Source: Myxococcales bacterium (GTDB lineage Bacteria > Myxococcota_A > Polyangia > Polyangiales > Polyangiaceae). From it: a DNA stretch of 7,352 nucleotides. A program made the position numbers and the translations under genes. Below the pieces are notes generated by a model. It did no database searches and was not told the DNA's origin. It saw only the letters and a list, made by a program, of their open reading frames with translations. The DNA lies in contig JAAFHJ010000239.1 in the NCBI GenBank assembly GCA_013298325.1, positions 1 to 7,352 of the forward strand. The letters run 5' to 3'. This document shows, one piece after another, positions 1 through 5,637 of this stretch; within the stretch, counting starts at the first letter, position 1; the number at the start of each line of letters is the position of its first letter.

Positions 1-1000
1 GACGAGAGACGAGCGCGACAACACCGAGAACCGTCGCGCCCGCGGCCATCCGGAAGGGGACGGTGTTCCAGTCGAGCTCGTACAGCTCCCGCGGCGTGTG
101 CGGCCAAATGTAGACGTACATCTGCGGCGCGTCGACGAACCAGATCCGGAAGAAAGCTCGGATATCGCCGTAGTAGGCGAGGTCTGCGAGCATCGTGAAG
201 AGCCCGAGGAGCCCGCCGAAGGCAAAAATAATCAATCCGCGCAATCGCTTCGCGAGTGGGGAGTTCTTTCGAAGCGGATGCGCCTCCGTTGGGAGCCCAA
301 CAAGCCCAATTGTCAGCACGTTCAATGCAACAAATGGCGCAAACGTGTGTTTCCCGAAGACCGATACCACTCCGGCGAAGCCGGAAAGTGCCAGGAGAAG
401 GAAGTTCTCCCGCCGACGCTGGGTGCGCGAGGGATCCAACGCGACGAAGAGCCCCGCCGCTGCGATGCAGGCGAGCCAACCGCAGAAGTTCTCCCGCTGG
501 GCGAGATCCCAGGCGAGGAACCGAAGATACTGAGCCGACCCCGCCACCGCGAGGGCCGCCCCCCAGAACAGACGAACGGCCGGCTTCCGAGGTTCATCTT
601 TCTGTGAGAGCGACGGAAGTGCCGTTCCAAGAAGAAAGAAACATGCGGTGGTGACGATGCGATCGAGCAGGTGAAAACGAAGTTCATCGCCGCCACCGAG
701 GGCCAAGAAAGTGCGATGTACTAGATGAATAAAAGGCCCATTGACGTCGCGCACATCAACGTAGTCGCGCTCGCCGCGGGAGAGCGCGTAGGCAACGTAC
801 TGAAAGATGCCCTGGTCGCGCCCGAGCGTCGTGTGAATGCTTACCCAAAGCGCCGTAATGAGGAGCGAAAGTGGCGCGATGGCAACAAAGAGCGGCGTGA
901 CGATCGTCGGACGGAGCAACGCCCGCAGTCCCCCCCAGCGGCGCTTCGAGAGGGGCGTGCCGGCCGGAGGCTGCTCCGGCGCTCGTTGCGGGTCGACCAT
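1..1000 (-). CDS. GT-C-type membrane glycosyltransferase (family 39-like), C-terminus cut by window edge
   Basis: The frame is open from the ATG at 1000 to the window edge, giving 333 codons with no stop, so the C-terminus is missing. I translated it by hand. After a short basic cytoplasmic N-terminus comes a membrane segment at about residues 34-52. A loop follows with R61-D62-Q63-G64 and then D79-Y80-V81-D82-V83, N87-G88-P89. This pattern (acidic residue early in loop 1, then a Y-x-D-x-x-D and G-P) is typical of ArnT/PMT-like GT-C enzymes, which move sugars from a polyprenyl-phosphate donor at the periplasmic face. Further hydrophobic segments lie near 113-130, 143-157, 173-188, 199-236, 253-273 and 316-331. 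An AQREN motif at 167-171 resembles the Q-R-E-H/N seen in many such proteins. An AGAGG-like Shine-Dalgarno supports the start. The gene lies 53 bp downstream of the AgmX-tail gene and is probably cotranscribed with it. Donor and acceptor cannot be read from the sequence; membrane topology is surer than family. Confidence 0.75.
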   Translation of the reverse strand, partial: MVDPQRAPEQPPAGTPLSKRRWGGLRALLRPTIVTPLFVAIAPLSLLITALWVSIHTTLGRDQGIFQYVAYALSRGERDYVDVRDVNGPFIHLVHRTFLALGGGDELRFHLLDRIVTTACFFLLGTALPSLSQKDEPRKPAVRLFWGAALAVAGSAQYLRFLAWDLAQRENFCGWLACIAAAGLFVALDPSRTQRRRENFLLLALSGFAGVVSVFGKHTFAPFVALNVLTIGLVGLPTEAHPLRKNSPLAKRLRGLIIFAFGGLLGLFTMLADLAYYGDIRAFFRIWFVDAPQMYVYIWPHTPRELYELDWNTVPFRMAAGATVLGVVALVSR

Positions 1001-1006
1001 GGCGCG

Positions 1007-1011
1007 CCTCT
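1007..1011 (-). promoter_or_regulatory. Shine-Dalgarno of the glycosyltransferase gene
   Basis: Read on the minus strand, AGAGG lies 6 nt before the ATG at 1000, an ordinary ribosome-binding position. It supports this start over the nearby out-of-frame ATG at 1016. Confidence 0.6.
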
Positions 1012-1053
1012 ACCATGGGTTTCGCGGTGGTTGGTCGTGGTCGTCGCACCGAG

Positions 1054-2016
1054 TCAGGGCCGAACGACGACGGTCGCCGTGTAGGAAGCATCGGCAAATG
1101 CGTCGGTGTGGGCCCGTGCGAAGGCCGCCTCGATGCACGCACTCGCCGCGTCGCCCCCCAGGGAAGGGCGCGTCGCACTCACGCGAGCGACCGAGCCATC
1201 GCTGCGGAAGGTAATTTTGCAGGTTCGAGGTTCGTCCCCGGCGGCGAGGCAGCGACGCGCACCGCTCTGGGCGCCGCCGACGGCCGCCATGATGGCGCCT
1301 GCCGACGGGCGAAGCTGCCGTGCCTGCACTTCGTAGTCTTTGCTGTTTGACGGGCCCACTCCCGGTGCCTCGCGGAGGGCACTCGGGCCGACGGAAGCGC
1401 GAATGGCGGCGTCGAGATCGAGCGGAGGCCCCTTGGAAAGGGTCGACGGCGGCGACGCCTGAGGCGCGACCATAGGGAATGGTTCGGGAGAATGTTCGAT
1501 GCGTTCTCCGGACATACTGCTTCGATCGACATGTTTGTTATTTGCGATATTATTCGTCAGATCCTTTCTTTGATGGGCGGCACCTTTGGCGACGCTTTGC
1601 GACGCAACGAGGGCGTCTGCGCCTGCCGTCGGCGGCGCGACCGTCGACGAATGCCCGCGGCGCGCCGCGCTCCGTACCCGCGACACCTCGGCACGCTGGC
1701 TCGCGAGACTAGCCACGACTTCCACATCCCGATCCTGCTGATAGGAAACCATTTTTTGGGTGAGGGCAAACGCATTCCCCCCAAGCGAAGCCAGGATGAC
1801 CGCCGCCCCAACGACCAACCAGCGCCGTTTCCCGGGACGGAGACGAGGCACGTCCCCCAGCAACACGGCCGACTCAAGCCGGAGAGGCTCGCGACGCCGC
1901 AGAACTTGAGAAACGGAAAACACACGTTCAAAGCGAGCATTTTCCTCGCGGCGCTTCATTTCGCGCAGAAGGCCACGGATGTCGATCATTCCGCTATTTT
2001 CAAGGTCGGTCTTCAT
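1054..2016 (-). CDS. Single-pass membrane protein with AgmX/PglI-like (TonB-like) C-terminal domain
   Basis: The product has 320 residues. The open frame extends 88 codons further upstream, but the ATG at 2016 is preceded by GAGGTG at a good distance and begins the plausible protein; M10 is a weaker alternative. Layout: a charged cytoplasmic N-terminal region (1-65, with clusters such as M20-KRREE); one transmembrane helix at about 66-85; a low-complexity periplasmic linker (about 90-230); and a compact C-terminal domain (about 233-320). The last domain has the pattern seen in many myxobacterial proteins annotated AgmX/PglI C-terminal or TonB-like: R254-R255-C256 on a helix, a strand with F270 then D273-G274, S285-L286-G287, then C294-I295 on a second helix, and an end strand TATVVV. 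This domain resembles the TonB C-terminus, so a periplasmic protein-protein or energy-coupling role is possible but unproven. Three cysteines (256, 266, 294) may allow a disulfide. The N-terminal region matches nothing I recognise. Confidence 0.8.
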   Translation of the reverse strand: MKTDLENSGMIDIRGLLREMKRREENARFERVFSVSQVLRRREPLRLESAVLLGDVPRLRPGKRRWLVVGAAVILASLGGNAFALTQKMVSYQQDRDVEVVASLASQRAEVSRVRSAARRGHSSTVAPPTAGADALVASQSVAKGAAHQRKDLTNNIANNKHVDRSSMSGERIEHSPEPFPMVAPQASPPSTLSKGPPLDLDAAIRASVGPSALREAPGVGPSNSKDYEVQARQLRPSAGAIMAAVGGAQSGARRCLAAGDEPRTCKITFRSDGSVARVSATRPSLGGDAASACIEAAFARAHTDAFADASYTATVVVRP

Positions 2017-2019
2017 GGG

Positions 2020-2025
2020 CACCTC
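2020..2025 (-). promoter_or_regulatory. Shine-Dalgarno of the AgmX-tail gene
   Basis: Minus-strand GAGGTG lies 3 nt before the ATG at 2016, with its GAGG core 5 nt away. It selects this ATG within a frame that is open 88 codons further upstream. Confidence 0.65.
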
Positions 2026-2093
2026 GCACGGTCCGTGGAGCGGAAGTGGCTCGGCATTCACGAAAATTCGAAAGAGATTTTTTTTCGCGCGAA

Positions 2094-2109
2094 GGTGATC
2101 GCTTTCACC
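2094..2109. repeat. Short inverted repeat, possible operator
   Basis: GGTGA (2094-2098) and TCACC (2105-2109) form perfect 5-bp arms around a 6-nt centre (TCGCTT). It sits mid-way in the divergent region, where a regulator could act on both genes. Arms this short occur by chance in GC-rich DNA, and no regulator gene is visible nearby. Confidence 0.25.
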
Positions 2110-2216
2110 GAGCGACCACCACGAAGCTCGCTGGGCCAATGCTTCGCGAGGGCTTCCGCCGTACCGTTCGATGCGAATTCCTTGCATCTGACCCGACGAC
2201 CGCGTTTGTTGCGGCT

Positions 2217-3014
2217 GTGATCCGTCGCTTTTTCCGAGTGCTTGCGCCCCTTTTCCTCGTCGCGTGCGGAGGCTCGGCAACGCACGCCGGAAAACGCCCC
2301 GCGACCGACGACTTCGCGGGGGCCGAGCTTCGGCCGACGAGTCCGCTTTCTGCAGAGATTTCGGTAATTTCTGCTCTCCCGCGGCCTCTCCGGGTCCCCC
2401 TCGACGCGTGCAGCGAGCTCTTCGTCTATGCGGAGGCAGGGGCTTTGGCGGCGACCGCCGACTCCGGGTCGCCGGAAGCGAATCCGATCGCGCTGCAAAA
2501 GGGCAAAATTGCGCGATTTTCCGGCGCCCACCACGTCGATGTCCAGAGCGCTTCCTCCGCGGGCGTCCCGGCGGTGCTGGTCATCGCCCGGAAAGATGGC
2601 GCCTCCTGGCCGACGTTCGCGTCCTCGCGGAGTGGCGCCTGCGCGTACGGCTCCGAGCGCGATGCGAGCGTCGCAATCATCGACCCCGAAAATGCCGCCC
2701 CCCAGCGGAGCCTCGAGGGGGCGCTTCAAACGCGCTACCTGGCGGGTGCAAAAAACGCTTCCGTATCCAGTAGCTACGCCACTCTGGACCTCCTCCAAGG
2801 GAGGCCCGAGCTAAAGATTCCCGAGGAGTCCCTCGCGAGCGACGAAATCCTCTTCGTCGAAGATGGCGAAGGGACGGCAACGTCCGGAGGCGCCACGACG
2901 GCGTTCAAGGGGGGGAGCATCCTCCCCGTTGCAAGGGGGACGAAACACGGAATCACGACCACCGCAGAAAAGGCCTTGTTTTCGCTGCGCGTGTTCGCTC
3001 CGATCCCCCATTGA
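2217..3014 (+). CDS. Lipoprotein with two cupin-like halves, metal-binding residues largely lost
   Basis: The product has 265 residues from the GTG at 2217. The frame is open from 2046, but starting at this GTG gives a textbook lipoprotein signal: I-R-R-F-F-R, a hydrophobic core and lipobox L14-V-A-C17, followed by G-G-S. The C-terminal half (about 195-262) looks like a cupin barrel: D209-E210-I-L-F-V, turn G217-E-G219, then G232-G233-S, and R240-G-T-K-H244-G in motif 2. The motif 1 H-x-H appears replaced by E204/L206, leaving only E210 and H244 of the usual metal ligands. The N-terminal half (about 55-125) has a similar but weaker pattern: S66-E67-L-F-V, G75, then G96-K and H104-H105, suggesting a bicupin. 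A catalytic role is therefore doubtful; ligand binding or a structural envelope role is more likely (inference). No Shine-Dalgarno is seen before the start. The gene converges with the tail-anchored protein gene, 19 bp away, and I see no clear terminator between them. Confidence 0.7.
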   Translation: MIRRFFRVLAPLFLVACGGSATHAGKRPATDDFAGAELRPTSPLSAEISVISALPRPLRVPLDACSELFVYAEAGALAATADSGSPEANPIALQKGKIARFSGAHHVDVQSASSAGVPAVLVIARKDGASWPTFASSRSGACAYGSERDASVAIIDPENAAPQRSLEGALQTRYLAGAKNASVSSSYATLDLLQGRPELKIPEESLASDEILFVEDGEGTATSGGATTAFKGGSILPVARGTKHGITTTAEKALFSLRVFAPIPH

Positions 3015-3033
3015 TGGCACACCGACCAGGGCC

Positions 3034-3825
3034 TCAACGCGTAAGTAAAAACCACGCGAGGTAGGCACCTACAATCAGGATTCCTGCCCCGACCGCGAGG
3101 ACGATCAATCCGACCGGAGGGCCAGCAACGGGGGCGTCGCTGACAGGCGCGGCGCCGGCCGGGGCTCCCCCGCGATAGGGCGCTGCTGGAGCTGCCGGCG
3201 GGTACGCGGATGGGTGCGGCGGCGCGTTTGGGAATGCCTGCGGCGGCAGCTGCGACGGGGGTGCCCCGAGCGTGGGCGGCGCAGCGGCGTTCGCGGCTGC
3301 CATTGCGGCTTCGAAGGGGCTCATCTGTGCTGGCGGAGCGCCGACGGCACGCGCCGTTTCCGTGAGGCAAAATTCGAGGAGCTGCGCGTCTGCACGCCCT
3401 TCGACGTCGAAGCGAACTCGCATTTGAGATCCCTTGTCGCCAAGCGAGTTGTCGCCAAGCGTCCGGTACTCTGCCATCACGACGCGCGGCGGAATACCCG
3501 GATCCGTGATGCCATACTCAAACACAAAACAACGAATTTCACCGTTCGCTGCTCGCGCCAACACCGAGTAAAAAGGCTCACCAGGTGCCTCCGGGGTTGG
3601 ATAGTAGACGGCAATGAGTGAGACACCATTGCGCGTTTGAAGGGCCTTCCCAAGGACGGCCCCCTCAATACCAATTCCTCGAACGGGCGCCTGAACAACC
3701 TGCCCCGCCCGTGCAAGCCACATCGACCAATTCGGCCCCGAAAGGTCCCCCCATACACTCGCGGGATCTACGGCGAGACGGCGCGGGAGCACTTGATGGG
3801 CGACGAGGTAGGCGGCGGTCGACAC
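3034..3825 (-). CDS. Probable tail-anchored membrane protein of unknown function
   Basis: The product has 263 residues from a GTG start at 3825. There is no signal peptide. Residues 1-162 look like a folded alpha/beta domain with aromatic and charged residues in alternation (for example W25, W33, W36, Y74-Y75, F100-V-F-E-Y) that I do not recognise. Residues 163-236 are a linker rich in Ala, Pro and Gly. Residues 238-261 form a single hydrophobic helix ending L-L-T-R at the very C-terminus. That layout fits a tail-anchored protein: a cytoplasmic domain tethered by a flexible linker to a C-terminal membrane helix. Two cysteines (99 and 153) lie in the folded part. No Shine-Dalgarno precedes the GTG, but TGGTAGCGA on the minus strand ends 7 nt before it. 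The gene is divergent from the GST gene with 94 bp between starts. The function cannot be inferred from the neighbours. Confidence 0.7.
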   Translation of the reverse strand: MSTAAYLVAHQVLPRRLAVDPASVWGDLSGPNWSMWLARAGQVVQAPVRGIGIEGAVLGKALQTRNGVSLIAVYYPTPEAPGEPFYSVLARAANGEIRCFVFEYGITDPGIPPRVVMAEYRTLGDNSLGDKGSQMRVRFDVEGRADAQLLEFCLTETARAVGAPPAQMSPFEAAMAAANAAAPPTLGAPPSQLPPQAFPNAPPHPSAYPPAAPAAPYRGGAPAGAAPVSDAPVAGPPVGLIVLAVGAGILIVGAYLAWFLLTR

Positions 3826-3832
3826 CCGACCG

Positions 3833-3841
3833 TCGCTACCA
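3833..3841 (-). promoter_or_regulatory. Possible extended -10 element for a leaderless start of the tail-anchored protein gene
   Basis: On the minus strand TGG-TAGCGA ends 7 nt before the GTG at 3825. If used, transcription would begin at or beside the start codon. No -35 match is visible at 16-18 bp, and the sixth hexamer base is A instead of T, so the call is tentative. Confidence 0.3.
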
Positions 3842-3902
3842 CAACCGGCGTTCGGCGGGCGCGCATGGTGCCGCTTTCGTGTGCGCCGCCGAAGGTGCCC
3901 GC

Positions 3903-3911
3903 TGGTACGCT
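3903..3911 (+). promoter_or_regulatory. Possible extended -10 element for a leaderless start of the GST gene
   Basis: TGG-TACGCT (extended -10 form TGN-TANNNT) ends 8 nt before the ATG at 3920, and no Shine-Dalgarno is present at the usual distance. No good -35 hexamer is seen. A purine-rich GAAGGTG at 3891-3897 is too far (22 nt) to act on this ATG. Confidence 0.35.
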
Positions 3912-3919
3912 CCCGCGCG

Positions 3920-4549
3920 ATGAAACTCTACATCCACCCCTTTTCGTCCAACGCCCGCAAAGCACGCATGGTCGCCCAGCACCTCGGCTTCGCCCCCGAG
4001 GAGATCGTCGTCGCGCTTGAGAAGGGGGCTCAAAAGCACCCGGAATTTCTTGCAAAGAACCCGAACGGTGCCGTCCCCGTCCTTGAGCACGAGGGCTTCT
4101 TCCTCCCCGAGTCCCACGCGATTCTCTTGTACCTGTGTGATCTCGCCGGAGAGACGCGCGCGAGCCAGGAAATCTACCCGCGGGACCGGAAGGCGCGCGC
4201 GGAAGTGAACCGGTGGCTCTTCTGGATGTCGAACCACTGGAGCCCGGCGATTGCCGGTTTGAACTTTGAGAACAATCTGAAGAAGCTTTTCGGGCTCGGC
4301 GACCCCGATCCCGCAATGGTCGCGCGCCACGAGCGGTTCTTCCACCAATTCGCCGCCGTACTCAACGACGAGCTAGGCCGCCACCGCTACATCGCCGGTG
4401 ACGCCCTCACCGTTGCCGACTACGCGATCGCCGCGCCACTGATGTACATCCAGGCGGCACAGCTGCCGATCGCCGAATACGCGAATCTTCGCGCGTGGTT
4501 CGAAGGTATCGAGACGCTCCCCGCCTGGCAATCGACGAATCCCTTTTGA
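3920..4549 (+). CDS. Glutathione S-transferase family protein
   Basis: The product has 209 residues, the usual length for a cytosolic GST. The N-terminal thioredoxin-fold domain (about 1-77) carries S9-S10 at the position of the catalytic Ser/Tyr, the N47-P48-N49-G50 segment leading to A51-V52-P53 (the conserved cis-proline), and E64-S65-x-A-I, the glutathione-binding loop and following helix. The all-helical C-terminal domain (about 90-205) has the N-capping box T164-x-x-D167 in L-T-V-A-D-Y, a hallmark of GST folds. The expected activity is glutathione conjugation or a related thiol reaction in the cytoplasm; the substrate is unknown. I chose the ATG at 3920 because the beta-strand M-K-L-Y-I begins there, as in homologues; the GTG at 3881 would add 13 Arg-rich residues. 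The SPFH gene follows after 42 bp in the same direction. The nearby upstream gene is divergent. Confidence 0.9.
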   Translation: MKLYIHPFSSNARKARMVAQHLGFAPEEIVVALEKGAQKHPEFLAKNPNGAVPVLEHEGFFLPESHAILLYLCDLAGETRASQEIYPRDRKARAEVNRWLFWMSNHWSPAIAGLNFENNLKKLFGLGDPDPAMVARHERFFHQFAAVLNDELGRHRYIAGDALTVADYAIAAPLMYIQAAQLPIAEYANLRAWFEGIETLPAWQSTNPF

Positions 4550-4579
4550 CGCAATTTCGCCCCCTTCGGCGTGACGGCG

Positions 4580-4585
4580 TAGCGT
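4580..4585 (+). promoter_or_regulatory. Possible -10 element for a leaderless start of the SPFH gene
   Basis: TAGCGT (TANNNT form) ends 6 nt before the ATG at 4592, exactly where a -10 box would lie if transcription began at the A of the start codon. No Shine-Dalgarno is visible in the 42 bp gap. The TTGACG at 4546-4551 resembles a -35 but is 28 bp away, too far to pair with it. Read-through from the GST gene is the alternative. Confidence 0.35.
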
Positions 4586-4591
4586 CCCCTT

Positions 4592-5554
4592 ATGGACGCC
4601 GCTGTCATTCTCCTCGTCGCCTCCGCCCTCTTCACGCTCATCCTCCTCGCAAAAGGGCTCCGCTCGATCACGCAAGGGACGATCGGCGTCGTCACGATGT
4701 TCGGAAAGTACCGGCGAATTCTCTATCCAGGGCTCAATTTTATGATCCCCTTTGTGGAGCGTATTCACCGGATGGTCTCCATTCAAAATCAATCAATGGA
4801 GCTCTCGTTCCAGGCGATCACCAACGACCAAGCCAATGTCTACTTTAAGGCGATGTTGCTCTACTCCGTGCTCGATCAGAACGAGAATACGGTCGTCAAC
4901 GTCGCCTTTAAGTTCATTGACGAAGGGGCCTTCCGACAGACGATGGTGCGCACCGTTGAAGGGGCAGTACGTAGCTTCGTTGCAACCCGTAAGCAGACGG
5001 AAGTCCTTTCCCTTCGTGGAGAAATCGTCAGCTCGGTGAAGATGCACCTCGATCCGAGCTTGGAGTCCTGGGGCTACCACCTCATCGATCTCCAAATGAA
5101 CGATATCGTGTTTGATGGCCCCGTTATGGAATCGATGGCACGCGTTGTAGCGTCCCAGAACCTACTTGCTGCTGCCGAAAATGAGGGGCAGGCGATGCTC
5201 ATCACAAAGACGCGACAGGCGGAAGCTGAGGGGAACGCCATTCGCATCTCCGCAGATGCCGATCGCACCGCCCAGAAGCTCCGTGGCGAGGGGATCGCGC
5301 TCTTCCGCGAAGAGGCGGGCAAGGGCATGAGCCACGCGGTGAAGGAAATGGAGGCGGCAGGCCTCGATGCGTCACTGATCCTGTTCCAGATGTGGACGGA
5401 AGCGATGAAACACGTCGCCGAATATGGTCGTGGAAATATCATGTTCTTGGATGGTTCTCCGAACGGAATGGAGAAGACTTTCCAACAAATGGCGGCAATG
5501 CAGACGCTCCGTGGTGTCGTGCCGGGCAACGCCGATCCGCGTCCCCAGCGGTGA
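4592..5554 (+). CDS. SPFH/band 7 (stomatin/prohibitin-like) membrane protein
   Basis: The product has 320 residues. A hydrophobic N-terminal segment (about 3-21) anchors it in the membrane. The SPFH domain follows (about 25-190), with the hallmark run G32-V-V-T-M-F-G38 then P46-G47-L-N-F and I52-P53-F at the start, as in stomatin, QmcA/HflK-C and plant HIR proteins. Residues about 185-250 form a helical stretch rich in Ala, Glu and Gln (A-E-A-E-G, then A-D-A-D) that should be coiled coil and drive oligomer rings. The C-terminal tail (about 285-320) is polar. Family members build large ring scaffolds in the membrane that organise microdomains or regulate proteases such as FtsH. No NfeD partner and no protease gene lies beside it here, so it does not fit the usual stomatin-NfeD pair. 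The gene follows GST by 42 bp and may be partly cotranscribed with it. No Shine-Dalgarno is seen. Confidence 0.9.
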   Translation: MDAAVILLVASALFTLILLAKGLRSITQGTIGVVTMFGKYRRILYPGLNFMIPFVERIHRMVSIQNQSMELSFQAITNDQANVYFKAMLLYSVLDQNENTVVNVAFKFIDEGAFRQTMVRTVEGAVRSFVATRKQTEVLSLRGEIVSSVKMHLDPSLESWGYHLIDLQMNDIVFDGPVMESMARVVASQNLLAAAENEGQAMLITKTRQAEAEGNAIRISADADRTAQKLRGEGIALFREEAGKGMSHAVKEMEAAGLDASLILFQMWTEAMKHVAEYGRGNIMFLDGSPNGMEKTFQQMAAMQTLRGVVPGNADPRPQR

Positions 5555-5561
5555 ATCTCTC

Positions 5562-5577
5562 GCCGCCGAACGGCGGC
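5562..5577 (+). terminator. GC-rich hairpin after the SPFH gene, possible terminator
   Basis: GCCGCCG and CGGCGGC (7-bp perfect arms, AA between them; in practice a 6-bp stem with a GAAC tetraloop) begin 8 nt after the SPFH stop. No T-run follows, so it is not a classic intrinsic terminator. Its place between a gene end and the next promoter fits a stop or 3'-end stabiliser. Confidence 0.4.
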
Positions 5578-5598
5578 AGTGTGTGCCGAAGAAAGTGG

Positions 5599-5628
5599 TT
5601 GATGAACCGGCCTTCGTTCTGCGATACT
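5599..5628 (+). promoter_or_regulatory. Sigma70-like promoter of the serine hydrolase gene
   Basis: TTGATG (5599-5604), an 18 bp spacer, then GATACT (5623-5628) preceded by an extended TGC. Transcription would begin at about 5635, only 2-3 nt before the ATG at 5638, so the mRNA would be nearly leaderless. This also argues against the upstream in-frame ATG at 5602, which lies inside the -35 element. Confidence 0.5.
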
Positions 5629-5637
5629 CGGGCTCCA

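Larger units (their letters stand above)
2017..2216. promoter_or_regulatory. Divergent intergenic region between the AgmX-tail gene and the cupin-like lipoprotein gene
   Basis: These 200 bp separate two divergent start codons, so promoters for both genes should lie here. The middle is AT-rich, with a run of T at about 2078-2085 and the palindrome CGAAAATTCG at 2061-2070. No sigma70 promoter is convincing for the minus gene. For the plus gene there is a poor candidate: TTGCAT at 2182-2187, a 17 bp spacer, then TTTGTT at 2205-2210, 6 nt before the GTG start. Long open frames run through this region on both strands, but both look like upstream extensions of the flanking genes rather than coding sequence. 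Confidence 0.55.

Noticed and set aside
98..696. Overlapping open frames on both strands (169, 132, 112 and 124 codons)
   Set aside because: They are shadows of the minus-strand membrane glycosyltransferase, whose frame is open through the whole region. Their translations are Arg/Pro-rich with no recognisable domain.
2122..2146. CGAAGC / GCTTCG inverted repeat with 13-nt loop
   Set aside because: Short arms, long loop and no T-run; likely chance in GC-rich sequence.
2046..2216. N-terminal extension of the cupin-like lipoprotein to the ATG at 2046
   Set aside because: It would bury the lipoprotein signal 57 residues into the protein. The GTG at 2217 gives a normal signal peptide and lipobox.
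2017..2280. 88-codon upstream extension of the AgmX-tail gene
   Set aside because: It would run across the divergent lipoprotein start. The ATG at 2016 has a good Shine-Dalgarno, and the extension looks like out-of-frame Arg/Gln/Ser-rich translation.
3015..3033. Bidirectional terminator between the convergent genes
   Set aside because: The 19 bp gap shows no self-complementary arms or T/A tracts.
4558..4570. CGCC / GGCG hairpin between GST and SPFH genes as a terminator
   Set aside because: Only 4 bp of stem and no T-run, so too weak to call.
5074..5529. 151-codon minus-strand frame opposite the SPFH gene
   Set aside because: It lies fully antisense to a well-supported gene, is rich in Ser/Ile/Ala as expected from reverse reading of the coiled coil, and has no ribosome-binding site or domain.
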